From Clostridium aceticum (GTDB taxonomy: Bacteria; Bacillota; Clostridia; Peptostreptococcales; Natronincolaceae): DNA of 64,000 nt. How positions within the stretch are numbered: position 1 is the stretch's first letter; each line of letters begins with the position of its first letter. Positions 27,516 to 36,964 of this stretch are shown here, one piece after another. A program made the translations under genes and the position numbers. The notes beneath the pieces are model-generated. The model did no database searches and was not told where the DNA came from. It saw only the letters and a list, made by a program, of their open reading frames with translations. Location of the stretch: assembly GCF_001042715.1 (NCBI RefSeq), contig NZ_CP009687.1, forward strand, positions 2,595,418-2,659,417, read 5' to 3'.

Positions 27516-27635
27516 TCATAGGCGTTAACTTAACACAATTATTTACACAATTCTCTTGAACTGTCATCCTGAGGGTAGCGAAGGATCTTGGAGTAACGTA
27601 GGACGACAAATTATGGTTTAAGCTAACGCCAATGA
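27516..27635 (+). repeat. MITE-like element, full copy
   Basis: 120 bp from TCATAGGCGTTAACTTAA to TTAAGCTAACGCCAATGA. The two ends pair as an 18-bp terminal inverted repeat with two mismatches. The core has GTCATCCTGAGGGTAGCG and GGACGACA. It ends 7 bp from the stop of the DUF401 gene. No target-site duplication could be made out. Confidence 0.88.
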
Positions 27636-27642
27636 CTTTTCA

Positions 27643-28884
27643 TTAAAAGATATTTACCATATATATAGCAACCATACAAAGAAAGGTCAGGGGTACAAGA
27701 TACAGATAATTTCTATACAGCTTTTTTAAACCTACTTGAAAATATTCTAAAGTCAAAACCTGGCATAGATGCAAGGGAGAAATATAATAAAATAAAAAAG
27801 AAGTAGTAAAAATGAACATAGCATATAAAAGTCTTGTATCATAATTAGGTGCCAATGGCAAAACAATTGGAAACAATATGGCAATCCCTGGCTGGGGTGA
27901 AGCCAGTGCTAAACAAATAACACCACATACTATGAATATTAACAATTCTAAAGGCATTCCCTTATCTAAAAAATCACCAAAAAAAACATATATTTCCTCC
28001 ATACCTGTGACAATATTTCTATAAAATAGGATTCCGAATATAGTCATAATCAAAGGTAGCTTTAATCCTTTATACATAGTGATCAGTGGATTTTCTCCTA
28101 TATCGTATTTAGTGTCATGTTTTTTATCATGGAAATTTATAGCCACACTCACTCCTATACCTAATAATATTGATATATAAAAAGGCATCGAAAAAGCAAG
28201 GGCCCCTAACAAACTAATTAAAATTGGTAAAGCATATAATAAAAATTGTATAACTACTTGTAAGTATTCTCTTTTATTTATTTTCTTTATCTCTGGATCC
28301 TTATACTTTCTAATAAAAAGTATGTATCCTAATATATACATAAACAAGCTTATGGGAAACTGAATTTTTATAAGGTCCCAGATAGCAATTTCACCTAATT
28401 CCATGGCTAGAATCATGGCAGCGGACAAGGGAAAAATAAGATAAAGTGTATGACGAAACACTAAGTTGATGGTGGCTTTTTCGTCTTTCGACATAGATAA
28501 CCTATCCCCTAATCTTTCTACCACGGGACAAGACATTAATGCCCCACCATAGACTGAAAGTGTTCCCATAATAGAAGGCGCAAGCAATATGGTAAGTTTT
28601 GCACTTCTCAACATAGCTTCTAGTGCAACTACCATTCGATCTAGAATCAAATACTTATCCATTAAATATGCTAAAATCGTAATCAAACCTACAGTTGCAA
28701 CCAAGGTAATCGTGGTTGCACTTTTGACGGTCATAAAAAATGTCTTTAAAATATAGGACATATCCTTACCGTTCAATAAAGCTAATAAGATGGCTGCCGC
28801 CATCATAGAATAACCCATATTTACCTTTTTGTTTACTAAAAACAATATAACTGCTAATGAAATCCCCAATGAAAATACTATCAT
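27643..28884 (-). CDS. DUF401 family integral membrane protein
   Basis: A 413-residue protein with 10-11 membrane segments resembling the DUF401 family of putative transporters related to gluconate/H+ symporter-like permeases. Visible features are the glycine/serine-rich SIMGTLSVYGGALMSCPVVE and CLALASPQPGIAILFPIVLPL regions in the two halves. I start it at the ATG at 28884, because AAAGGG lies 9 bp before it; an ATG three codons upstream abuts that site. The substrate is unknown. A full repeat copy lies just beyond its stop. Confidence 0.85.
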   Translation of the reverse strand: MIVFSLGISLAVILFLVNKKVNMGYSMMAAAILLALLNGKDMSYILKTFFMTVKSATTITLVATVGLITILAYLMDKYLILDRMVVALEAMLRSAKLTILLAPSIMGTLSVYGGALMSCPVVERLGDRLSMSKDEKATINLVFRHTLYLIFPLSAAMILAMELGEIAIWDLIKIQFPISLFMYILGYILFIRKYKDPEIKKINKREYLQVVIQFLLYALPILISLLGALAFSMPFYISILLGIGVSVAINFHDKKHDTKYDIGENPLITMYKGLKLPLIMTIFGILFYRNIVTGMEEIYVFFGDFLDKGMPLELLIFIVCGVICLALASPQPGIAILFPIVLPLAPNYDTRLLYAMFIFTTSFLFYYISPLHLCQVLTLEYFQVGLKKLYRNYLYLVPLTFLCMVAIYMVNIF

Positions 28885-29176
28885 GTCAATCATCCCTTTG
28901 TGAAAAATTTATGTGTACTATAATAATTTATATCATAATATAATGAAATTTTAAATATTTATTTTAAATCTTTTTAAAATTATCACGCTCCTTCTTTCTT
29001 AAAATCATCTTTTTTTATTTAATGGAATATACATATATAGTCAATAATTCATCCCCTAACATCATTGTCTTCCTTAAGACACCCATAGAACAAAGTAGCA
29101 ATCTATCAATCTTTCCATTATTACGATATAATGTAATATATTTCCACGAAGGAAGTAGATAAATTTCTTTTAATAT
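28885..29176. other. Intergenic region between divergent genes
   Basis: AT-rich promoter region for the DUF401 gene on the left. No gene or structure was recognised before the three-lobed element. Confidence 0.4.
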
Positions 29177-29297
29177 ATAGATAAATAAGTTAAAACTTTA
29201 ATTTTGATATACACGGTCTACGGTTTCGCCCCAAAACCGTGGGCTGCAAATGTAGCCCTTAGTATATCAAAATTAAGTCCTGATGTTGTTTATCTAT
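29177..29297 (+). repeat. Three-lobed palindromic element, copy 2
   Basis: 121 bp, nearly identical to the copy at 4342-4463, including both inner hairpins and their loops (TTTCGCCCCAAAA; GGGCTGCAAATGTAGCCC). It lies 59 bp upstream of the DUF975 start and in the same orientation as that gene. Confidence 0.88.
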
Positions 29298-29356
29298 AAT
29301 AACTTTTAAATTTTTCTAGTGTAGCTATCATAGAAAATTAATGAGGAGGTTGGTTT

Positions 29357-29962
29357 ATGGAAGGAAATAATATCTTTATTGAGGAAAATTTCTTGTTAAG
29401 GCAAGCGGCAAGGAGACAGCTAAAGGGCAATTGGGGTTCTGTGGTATTACTGTGTTTGATTTATTCTGCTTTAAGTGGTTTACCTATGGCGATTGACAAC
29501 TTAGGTTCCATCGTTAGTTTTTTAATCTCTGGTGCTTTGACATTAGGTCTTGTTTCCTGTTTCATAAAGCTTGTAAGAAATGGAACTTTTCAGTTTGAAA
29601 ATTTATTTGATGGTTTTAAAAATTTTTTTTCAGCACTAATTTTACAATTTCTTATTGGTTTATTTACCTTTCTTTGGTCATTGCTGCTTATAGTACCAGG
29701 GATTATTGCCTGCTATAGATATGCCATGGCATTCTATATTTTAAGTGATCATCCTCAGATGAGTGCTAAAGCTGCTCTTGATGCCAGCAAAAGAATGATG
29801 ATAGGTTATAAATGGAAGTTATTTTGCCTTCATTTCAGCTTTATTGGCTGGGCATTCTTAGCGATACTCACGTTCGGCATTGGGTTTCTATGGCTGATCC
29901 CTTATATGAAAGCCTCGCAAGCAAATTTTTATGAAAGTCTTAGAAGGGTCTCAAAGATATAG
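29357..29962 (+). CDS. DUF975 family membrane protein
   Basis: 201 residues with about four to five membrane segments. It opens with a charged segment followed by AARRQLKGNWGSVVLLCLIY, the hallmark start of DUF975 proteins, and contains GLVSCFIKLVRNG, LLIVPGIIACYRYAMAFYIL and ASKRMMIGYKWKLFCL, also typical. The function of the family is not established. AGGAGGT precedes the ATG. It is monocistronic, with a copy of the three-lobed element immediately upstream. Confidence 0.9.
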   Translation: MEGNNIFIEENFLLRQAARRQLKGNWGSVVLLCLIYSALSGLPMAIDNLGSIVSFLISGALTLGLVSCFIKLVRNGTFQFENLFDGFKNFFSALILQFLIGLFTFLWSLLLIVPGIIACYRYAMAFYILSDHPQMSAKAALDASKRMMIGYKWKLFCLHFSFIGWAFLAILTFGIGFLWLIPYMKASQANFYESLRRVSKI

Positions 29963-30077
29963 GATTATCATAGGCAATTTATACAGGGCTTAGGATCTTC
30001 TCCTTTGCCCTTACTTTTTCAAGGATAGTGATTATTCTAAGCCTATTCCTCAGTAAAGCGTGTTATAGAAATCTATT

Positions 30078-30128
30078 GGGGCACATAGATCCATTTCGAG
30101 ATAAAAAATGAGATTATGCGCCCCTTTT
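30078..30128 (+). terminator. Possible terminator between convergent genes
   Basis: GGGGCACATA pairs with TATGCGCCCC (one G-U pair) across a ~27-base loop, followed by TTTT. It lies about 115 bp after the DUF975 stop. Confidence 0.5.
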
Positions 30129-30148
30129 AAGGTTTTAACCTTAGGTTC

Positions 30149-30877
30149 TTAAGGTAATTTTTCTACTTTTTTAACAGCATTGTCCCTATAATAATAAATA
30201 TATCCTTGACGATTTGGATTCTTTAATGAAACAAAAACCCTCCAGCCCTCATCCTCTGGTGTATTATATATTCTTCTTATTTCCTGTATCTCTTCATCAT
30301 AACCTTCCTCTATCTTAAGGTAAGCCTCCACCACCCGTTCTTGCTTTGATATCCCTTCCATCGGTTCTCCTAAATAGTTCATTGTTATTATAAAAACAGC
30401 AATGCCACTACAGATAGCCAAGAAAGCTGCTAAGGTCTTCTTACTTCCCCTTTTCCCCATCTCATACACCTCTCTAAGGCTCACACCTATAAAAGGTCCT
30501 AGCATAGCAAAATAAGGGATTGGCCTTAACAAATGTTTATTAATATGCTTCACTATAAGAAATAATAGGGTGCAAAAGATAAGATGTTTAAAAATAATAA
30601 AATATTCATTTTTCTTATATCTTTTTTCGATGAAATCTCCTATGGCTATCGCCAAGGCCATAATAAAAATAACATAGATAAAATCACGTAGGTGTTCTGT
30701 AGCATCATACATAAGTAAAGTCATTGTTAATCCTATAGGTATATTAATAAAAAAGATGGTAAATCTACGAATTTTTGCTTCGTCATCCTTCCACTTTTCT
30801 TTCTTGCCGTTTAAAACAATAGCCATGATGAAAGAGAAGACTAGAAGAACAATACTGATCTTCATTAAAGTTTGCAT
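30149..30877 (-). CDS. Membrane protein of unknown function
   Basis: 242 residues with about six membrane segments in the first 170 residues, followed by a ~70-residue soluble tail that ends in a compact beta-like segment (GWRVFVSLKNPNRQGYIYYY). The tail probably lies outside the membrane. GGGGCAGGG precedes the ATG. I do not recognise the family, and neighbours give no clue, as it is a single gene. Confidence 0.7.
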   Translation of the reverse strand: MQTLMKISIVLLVFSFIMAIVLNGKKEKWKDDEAKIRRFTIFFINIPIGLTMTLLMYDATEHLRDFIYVIFIMALAIAIGDFIEKRYKKNEYFIIFKHLIFCTLLFLIVKHINKHLLRPIPYFAMLGPFIGVSLREVYEMGKRGSKKTLAAFLAICSGIAVFIITMNYLGEPMEGISKQERVVEAYLKIEEGYDEEIQEIRRIYNTPEDEGWRVFVSLKNPNRQGYIYYYRDNAVKKVEKLP

Positions 30878-31040
30878 TTTCCCTGCCCCTTTCTTTTCGT
30901 CGTCTTTACGCCAGAATCTTATCTCTAAAGTAGTTCTATGATCTTCATCGGATTACTCCACTGTTATAATGTTCTACATAGAGACATAAAAATCCTTTGA
31001 AAATTCAATGCAACTTCTCCATCACAATGTTCTTATAAAA

Positions 31041-32357
31041 CTATCTAAATCGAATCCTGCGAATAATCCCGTTTTCCACAAAAACTCTACTATCCAGTGT
31101 AAATATTTGAGGTTCATACATCACTATACTTCTGCTATCACCGCTCCAAGAAATGATAGGCATTCCGGGGTACTCTGCTACATCCTCAGACACTAGTATT
31201 CTGTCCTCTAACCTATCCTCAACAATTTTTGCTGCATATATCTTCCAAAATCTTCTGCTTTTTTCATCTCTAAAATAAGTAGCATAAACTATTTTTTTAT
31301 TATCTGGTGAAACCCAAAATGAAATCAAGGAGCCTTCCCCATCAGCAATTTTAGTAAATGTTTTACCATCATCATGATAAATATACAGTCCATTTTCTCC
31401 CCGTATATTTCCTAAAAACACAATTCTATTTCCTCCATCGATTACTCTATAGGGGTAATTTCTTACAAAGTTTCCATCCCCTTCATCTGGCAGTGCCATC
31501 ACAAGTTCTATATTTTCGCTATCTACTTCTAACTTATATATACCTGATACTTCATTTTTCCATCCAACAAAAAATATCTCTTTTCCATCCTCCGTAAAAA
31601 TATGACCTAGGGTATTTACTCTAAATATATCACTGTTTATTTTAACTTTATGGAATTGATTGTTTTCTACCTCAAGGGTGATTATACTCTGTCCTCCATC
31701 CTCTATACCCAATCCTACTATATATCTGCTATCTTCAGACCAACCTCTATAAAACACATTTTCTGGCTTCATGTCTGGATCAATATTTGCATCAATATTT
31801 ATGATAGATTGATTGTGCAGATCATATACGATGGCAGGCTTAGAGATTTCCAAAGATTTATCCATCATGTAAGGAATATGCATCAACTTTCTACCATCAG
31901 GTGACAGAATAGGTGACATTTCTGAAGGGTCAAAAGAAACTTCGTTTGTCTTCACAGGTGTTACTTCAAGCGTATTAAGATTGATTTTGAACAAAGGTCC
32001 CTTAACCGTATTAATAAATTCAACTTCTTCTCTATTTCCAAGAGGCTTACGATATCTACCATATAATTCTTCAGTATCACTTCTGCTCAAACCGATTCTA
32101 GCAATTACTTCACTGTTTCCTACTGCTCCTATAAATTCATTTATTCCTTTTATACTGTTCACTTCTTCTCTTGCTATTATTTGCAAGGGTTTGTCTTCAT
32201 CATGATCCTCTAAATTCTTCATATCTGTAGCTACAATGATAGGTTCCTGTGTTTCGATAATCTCTTTTGTGAAGGATTGGTATGCAATGATTGATACGAG
32301 TCCTAATAATCCTACGATCACTACCTTTGTTAACCACTTCTCTGTTTTTATTCCCAT
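31041..32357 (-). CDS. Membrane-anchored TolB/WD40-like beta-propeller protein
   Basis: 438 residues with an N-terminal anchor at about 12-29 and an extracellular body of repeated blades. Several blades end in the TolB-like pattern, for example SPILSPDGRKLMHIP, WSEDSRYIVGLG, FTEDGKEIFFVG, VSPDNKKIVYAT and WSGDSRSIVMYE. Such propellers usually bind proteins or peptidoglycan-linked partners; no catalytic motif was seen. It begins 58 bp after the kinase gene at 32416-33927 on the same strand and is probably the last gene of the regulator-kinase operon. It may therefore tune the sensor or be a regulated output. Confidence 0.82.
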   Translation of the reverse strand: MGIKTEKWLTKVVIVGLLGLVSIIAYQSFTKEIIETQEPIIVATDMKNLEDHDEDKPLQIIAREEVNSIKGINEFIGAVGNSEVIARIGLSRSDTEELYGRYRKPLGNREEVEFINTVKGPLFKINLNTLEVTPVKTNEVSFDPSEMSPILSPDGRKLMHIPYMMDKSLEISKPAIVYDLHNQSIINIDANIDPDMKPENVFYRGWSEDSRYIVGLGIEDGGQSIITLEVENNQFHKVKINSDIFRVNTLGHIFTEDGKEIFFVGWKNEVSGIYKLEVDSENIELVMALPDEGDGNFVRNYPYRVIDGGNRIVFLGNIRGENGLYIYHDDGKTFTKIADGEGSLISFWVSPDNKKIVYATYFRDEKSRRFWKIYAAKIVEDRLEDRILVSEDVAEYPGMPIISWSGDSRSIVMYEPQIFTLDSRVFVENGIIRRIRFR

Positions 32358-32415
32358 TAAAATTCCCCCTATGTTTTATTCTATCCATAGTATACTTAAA
32401 AATAGTTGCCGTATT

Positions 32416-33927
32416 TTAAACAGATGTTTCTGTTTTGTAAACATTTTGAGGAATTTTAATCCAGACAGTGGTTCCCATCTGCTCTGTACTGCTAATCTTA
32501 ATCTCACCATGATGCTTATCAATGATTTCTTTGACAATGTCTAAACCTAAGCCATACCCCTCCGTTTCAACAAAATCTGACTGATTAATACGATAAAATC
32601 GTTTGAAAATTTTATGTAATTTATCTGTAGGTATACCTTTACCTTTATCTTCAATCGTAATATGGCAATCCTCACCTTCTGTAAACAGTTTGACTGTAAT
32701 GTTGGAGTGTACATCTCCGTATTTTATTGAATTGTCCAAAAGATTTATGACTACCCTTCTTAACTCAGCCGAATTGCCTATAGTAACAATATTCTCTTCA
32801 ATCTCTCTTTTGATAAATATTTGGTATTTATCTGCCTTTATTTTCATATCCTTACAAGCACTATCAACAACCTGAGATAAATTAATTTTCTCAGTATCTC
32901 TGATAGTCGTACTTGATTTTTCTTTGGATGCCTCCAGTAACTGCAATACCATTTTATGCATATTTTCGCTTTCTCTTTTAATTTTCCTGACACTTTTCTG
33001 TAAAAACTGAGGATCTTCAAAGTTTTGGTCAATTAATATTTGGCAGTAGCCTGAAATAATCGTTAGAGGTGTTTTCATCTCATGGGTGATGTTATCAAAA
33101 AAGGCTTTTCTAAAACCCTCAATTTTTCTCAAGTTATCTCTATCGAAGGCTATAATATCTATTTGTTGCTTTATCTGCTTATTCATCTTAACAAAACTCT
33201 TTGCAAGTTCCCCTACTTCATCATTAGAATCCACATCAATTTTTACATCAAATTCCCCTTCACCTATCTTTTTCGTTGCCTTTGTCAATTTTTCAATAGG
33301 GCTAGAAATTTTTTTGGAAAGTAGTATCATAAACAAAAGGATCGTTCCAAATATGATAAGCACCAAGGTGTTAATCATATTTAGCAAATCCTTGCTGGAG
33401 CTAAAGACCTCTGAGTAATCTAATATACACCTTACTATCCCAATCCTTTCTCCAATCCCCAATATTGGGGAAGTATAAACCACCAAATATTTGTCCTTTA
33501 CAGGAACTACTACAAAAGAAGATATATCTTCAGTAGCCATTCTTAAATCCTCATACCCTATATCCTTATTTTCATTGTCTAAATCCTCATAATTTAAAAT
33601 AATGCCATTAGCATTAGCAGTATCTGCTAAAAAATCACCTTTCCTAGAATAAGCAATAACCCTTGCTTCAATTTTTGAGGATAGCTTCTCAGCAAAATCA
33701 TTTGCATGATTCTCAAAACTGGTATCATCCATACTTATATCTTCCAACTCAAAATACTGCTCTACATGTAAGAATAGTTCTTTTTGAAAGGATAATAGAC
33801 TACGTTTAATCATACTATTGTTGGTATCTACCACTGCCTTATTTAAATAGAAGCTCATTACAGCATAACCAATACAAAAAATAAATAAAAATCCAATCAT
33901 CAATTTATATCTAATGGATATTTTCAT
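32416..33927 (-). CDS. Sensor histidine kinase, HisKA type
   Basis: 503 residues. Membrane segments at about 9-27 and 183-203 flank a ~150-residue extracellular sensor. HAMP (about 205-258), HisKA with His282 (ITHEMKTPLTII) and HATPase with EDKGKGIP and GYGLGLDIVKEII follow. It is the standard partner of OmpR/PhoB-type regulators. It starts 15 bp after the regulator gene on the same strand. The signal is unknown; the propeller protein encoded next could be part of the sensing complex. Confidence 0.93.
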   Translation of the reverse strand: MKISIRYKLMIGFLFIFCIGYAVMSFYLNKAVVDTNNSMIKRSLLSFQKELFLHVEQYFELEDISMDDTSFENHANDFAEKLSSKIEARVIAYSRKGDFLADTANANGIILNYEDLDNENKDIGYEDLRMATEDISSFVVVPVKDKYLVVYTSPILGIGERIGIVRCILDYSEVFSSSKDLLNMINTLVLIIFGTILLFMILLSKKISSPIEKLTKATKKIGEGEFDVKIDVDSNDEVGELAKSFVKMNKQIKQQIDIIAFDRDNLRKIEGFRKAFFDNITHEMKTPLTIISGYCQILIDQNFEDPQFLQKSVRKIKRESENMHKMVLQLLEASKEKSSTTIRDTEKINLSQVVDSACKDMKIKADKYQIFIKREIEENIVTIGNSAELRRVVINLLDNSIKYGDVHSNITVKLFTEGEDCHITIEDKGKGIPTDKLHKIFKRFYRINQSDFVETEGYGLGLDIVKEIIDKHHGEIKISSTEQMGTTVWIKIPQNVYKTETSV

Positions 33928-33942
33928 AAATCCAAACCTTTC

Positions 33943-34629
33943 CTATTGAATTTTATAACCAAACCCAAATACAGTCTGAATAAAAGAATGTTCTTTATCA
34001 CAGGCTAACTTCTTTCTTAACCTCTGAATGTGCACATCAACAGTTCTGCTACCTCCTTGAAAATCATAGCCCCATATTGCCTCCAAAAGTTTATCTCTAG
34101 AAAACACTTTTCCTTTATTATCTGCCAGCATAATCAGCAGCTCGTATTCTTTGGGCTTCAAGTGTATCCTTTTTTCCCCTATAAATACCTCATGCCGATC
34201 CTTAAAAATCTTTACATCATCTCTAAGACTTATTATATTTTCTTTTCCTTCTTCTGTACTTTTTACCTGTTCAATCCTTCTTAAACAAACTTTTATTCTA
34301 GTGATGACCTCTCGAACATCAAAGGGTTTTGTAATATAATCATCCGCCCCAATCTCCAGTCCTAACAACTTATCCATCATATCATCCTTTGCTGTTAACA
34401 TGATGATTGGTGTTTTATACTCTGTGGATATTTTTCTGCAAATATCAAATCCATTTATATCCGGCAGCATTAAATCTAGTAATATCAAATCAATAGCATT
34501 GTTTTTTATTGTCTCATAACCCACCTGTCCTGTTGAAGCTTCGTAGACCATAAAGTTTTCCTTTCTTAATGCAAAAGATAATATTTCTCTTATTGACTCG
34601 TCATCCTCAATGATTAATATATTGTTCAT
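33943..34629 (-). CDS. Response regulator, OmpR/PhoB type
   Basis: 228 residues: a receiver domain with Asp52 (LILLDLMLPD) and Lys in ADDYITKPFDVRE, and a winged-helix output domain with LKPKEYELLIML, FSRDKLLEAIWGYDF and SRTVDVHIQRLRKKL. I start it at the ATG at 34629, preceded by GGGGGGAAGT; an in-frame ATG eight codons upstream has no site. It heads a three-gene operon with the kinase and the propeller protein. Its targets are not evident. Confidence 0.94.
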   Translation of the reverse strand: MNNILIIEDDESIREILSFALRKENFMVYEASTGQVGYETIKNNAIDLILLDLMLPDINGFDICRKISTEYKTPIIMLTAKDDMMDKLLGLEIGADDYITKPFDVREVITRIKVCLRRIEQVKSTEEGKENIISLRDDVKIFKDRHEVFIGEKRIHLKPKEYELLIMLADNKGKVFSRDKLLEAIWGYDFQGGSRTVDVHIQRLRKKLACDKEHSFIQTVFGFGYKIQ

Positions 34630-34702
34630 ACTTCCCCCCCTTATATGCCACAATTATATAACATATTTGTTGCCAATTTGTTAAAACTATATCTTTTCTC
34701 AA

Positions 34703-34750
34703 AAAACCCCTGTTTCATTACTCAAGTAACGAATATACAGGGGATTTTTA
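34703..34750 (-). terminator. Rho-independent terminator of the SpoIIE-type gene
   Basis: ACCCCTGT pairs with ACAGGGG, with a second nested stem TTACT/AGTAA, and TTTTTTG on the minus strand. It lies between the phosphatase gene and the regulator operon and insulates the latter. Confidence 0.8.
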
Positions 34751-34813
34751 TCCATCTTTTTTCGAGATTACATTTCACTTTTAATAACTTGTACTAATTT
34801 TCTTATTTCTATT

Positions 34814-34955
34814 TCATGAGCATTAACTTAATACAGTTACTTTATTTCCAAAATTCTGTTAACCTATCATTCTGAGGGTAACGAAGGATCTTGGAGTAAC
34901 GAGGAACTTTGCTGCCCTCAGGATGACAAGTTATGGTTTAGGTCAACACGAATGA
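34814..34955 (+). repeat. MITE-like element, longer copy
   Basis: It begins TCATGAGCATTAACTTAA and ends near GGTTTAGGTCAACACGAATGA, with a duplicated core (TCATTCTGAGGGTAACG, then CCCTCAGGATGACA), so it is ~142 bp. It sits between the phosphatase terminator and the phosphatase stop. Confidence 0.82.
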
Positions 34956-34984
34956 TTCCTACTGGAATCTTATAGATGTGTATC

Positions 34985-35031
34985 GCTAAATTTTAGTATG
35001 CTAAGAGCTACATTTGCAGCCTAGCCCAAAG
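34985..35031 (-). repeat. Three-lobed element, fragment
   Basis: TTTTAGTATGCTAAGAGCTACATTTGCAGCCTAG, read in parts, matches the second hairpin lobe and its flank of the ~121-bp element in the orientation of the 38210 copy. The other lobe and both ends are missing. It lies only 7 bp from the phosphatase stop. Confidence 0.6.
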
Positions 35032-35037
35032 TTTACT

Positions 35038-36720
35038 TTAACTATCAGCAGTAATATCCATAATTAAAAAAGTAATATCATCCTCAATTGACTTGGTTTT
35101 GGCTGTAGAGCGAATTTCTTGATTAATATCCTTCCTCAGTACCGCAGCAGTGCTGTTTTTATTTCCGTATAATATTTTTTGTAAAGTTTCCTCTTGCAAA
35201 AAGGTATTGTGGTTAAAGTTTCCTATCAGACCATCTGTGTAGAAAACAATGCGATCTCCTGCATATAATTGTACTTGTGCTTCTAAGTACTCTGGTGTAA
35301 ATACACCCCCTAGCTTGCATATAGGAAAACCTTGGCTTTTATCCAACATCTCTACTTCCCCTGAATTACGAAGCAAAATCGGTGCTGTATTCATTCCAGC
35401 AGAACAATAAGAAAATACGCCTGTAACTTTATTATAGATGCCATTTAAAATAGCTATATGCATTTCAATAGGAAAGTTTGATTTGTTAAATTCAGTATAA
35501 AGATGATGTAAAGTCTCTTGGCAGCCTAGCATTTCACTTTTAATAAAAGTATTATTTTTATAAGCAACGACCCGTTCTGTAAAGATGGTCATCATAGCAG
35601 CTGATGGACCATGCCCAGCAACATCTGCAATATAGATGCCTATATTCTCGTCATCAATCTCATAGATGTCGTAAAAATCTCCACTAACATTTTGACAAGG
35701 AATAAATTCAGAAACGAAGGTCACATTACCTAGTTTTAATGTTTTAGGCGGCAGCAATGATTGCTGGATTCTTCTAGCATACTGTAAATCCTTTATAATT
35801 TTTTCATTGGCATCTTCAAGAGCCTTTGTCCTCTCCTGCACTAAATCCTCTAAGTTTTCCGCATATTTCTTGATTTTATCTGTAGCACAGCTAAGTTTTA
35901 TATAAGGAGAATCCAGATTATTAATAAATATAGCTCTAAAGATCAAGTAGGAACTAATCACTTTGTATATATGTCCCACCATATTGTAACTATCGTGTAC
36001 ATTAGAATATAAAGTAAAGGAGACTTCGCAAAAAATTCCAAAAGATAAACCAACTGCTATTTGTATGAAAACAACATTTTTGGTATCTCTATAATCCCTT
36101 AAAAATACCAGCATAGCTATTCCTAGAAGAAGCATGACAATATATTCTAATGCTATTTTGAATGTAGTTAATCCCTGCCCTTCAATAAACATAGCAGGAA
36201 ATAGGTTGATATGATAGCTAACTAAATAAAAGATACTAAAGATTATCCCCAAACTTGCCAGTACATAATAAAATCTATTATGAATCACCAGTTTATTAAC
36301 AGGTACTAAAGCAGAACCTAACATGCCTATTGCAAAGATCAGCCGTCCTATCATCCAATAGGTGGTAGCTATAGGGACAGAAGCATCTACAAAAAAACCA
36401 GGCATACCACTATAGGTCATGGTATGGAAAAAGTCTACAAACCCTACGATGAAAAAGGTGCAAAAAAACACAATCAGCCTAGCTCTTTTATTTTTAAAGT
36501 AAGTATAGTAGGTAATGATAAAAATAGAAAAGTAGATCACGATGGTGAAAAATTCTAAAAAAGTATGATAGTATAGAAAAGATTGCGTTTCAAAAACAAC
36601 GTACCATTTTTCTCCGTATATTCCCACTAGCTGAAATATAATCAACAATCCTAACCAAAGTAAAAATAAGAATACATAATTTTTATCTATATTGATGCTT
36701 TTATTTTTTAGTGTTAGCAT
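35038..36720 (-). CDS. MASE3-SpoIIE phosphatase (PP2C type)
   Basis: 560 residues. The first ~270 residues hold about eight membrane segments and match the MASE3 sensor domain (FHTMTYSGMPGFF is characteristic). A coiled coil follows (about 283-315), then a SpoIIE/RsbU-type PP2C phosphatase domain starting LQYARRIQQSLLPP, with the metal-site sequences SGDFYDIY, YIADVAGHGPSAAMM, and DRIVFYTDGLIGN. Such proteins dephosphorylate anti-anti-sigma factors or similar switches in response to a membrane signal. No anti-sigma or anti-anti-sigma gene is adjacent, so the partner is unknown. AAAGGTGG precedes the ATG. Confidence 0.92.
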   Translation of the reverse strand: MLTLKNKSINIDKNYVFLFLLWLGLLIIFQLVGIYGEKWYVVFETQSFLYYHTFLEFFTIVIYFSIFIITYYTYFKNKRARLIVFFCTFFIVGFVDFFHTMTYSGMPGFFVDASVPIATTYWMIGRLIFAIGMLGSALVPVNKLVIHNRFYYVLASLGIIFSIFYLVSYHINLFPAMFIEGQGLTTFKIALEYIVMLLLGIAMLVFLRDYRDTKNVVFIQIAVGLSFGIFCEVSFTLYSNVHDSYNMVGHIYKVISSYLIFRAIFINNLDSPYIKLSCATDKIKKYAENLEDLVQERTKALEDANEKIIKDLQYARRIQQSLLPPKTLKLGNVTFVSEFIPCQNVSGDFYDIYEIDDENIGIYIADVAGHGPSAAMMTIFTERVVAYKNNTFIKSEMLGCQETLHHLYTEFNKSNFPIEMHIAILNGIYNKVTGVFSYCSAGMNTAPILLRNSGEVEMLDKSQGFPICKLGGVFTPEYLEAQVQLYAGDRIVFYTDGLIGNFNHNTFLQEETLQKILYGNKNSTAAVLRKDINQEIRSTAKTKSIEDDITFLIMDITADS

Positions 36721-36838
36721 GTATTTTCCACCTTTATTTTAGTAAGTTCTCTTAAGTTCCATAATACTTATTATTTCGTCATAAATACTAATAATCCTCT
36801 TTAACTTTCCATTTTTTGTATTTATTTTTATATGTAAA

Positions 36839-36958
36839 TCATAGGCGCTAACTTAATACAATTATCTCTAAGATTCTCTCAAACTGTTATCCTGAGCATA
36901 GCGAAGGATCTTGGAATAACAAAGGATGACAAATAATGGTTTAGGTTAACGCTAATGA
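36839..36958 (+). repeat. MITE-like element, full copy
   Basis: 120 bp from TCATAGGCGCTAACTTAA to TTAGGTTAACGCTAATGA, with core GTTATCCTGAGCATAGCG and GGATGACAAAT. It lies between the phosphatase promoter region and the palindromic terminator of the LCP gene. Confidence 0.88.
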
Positions 36959-36964
36959 TATGTA

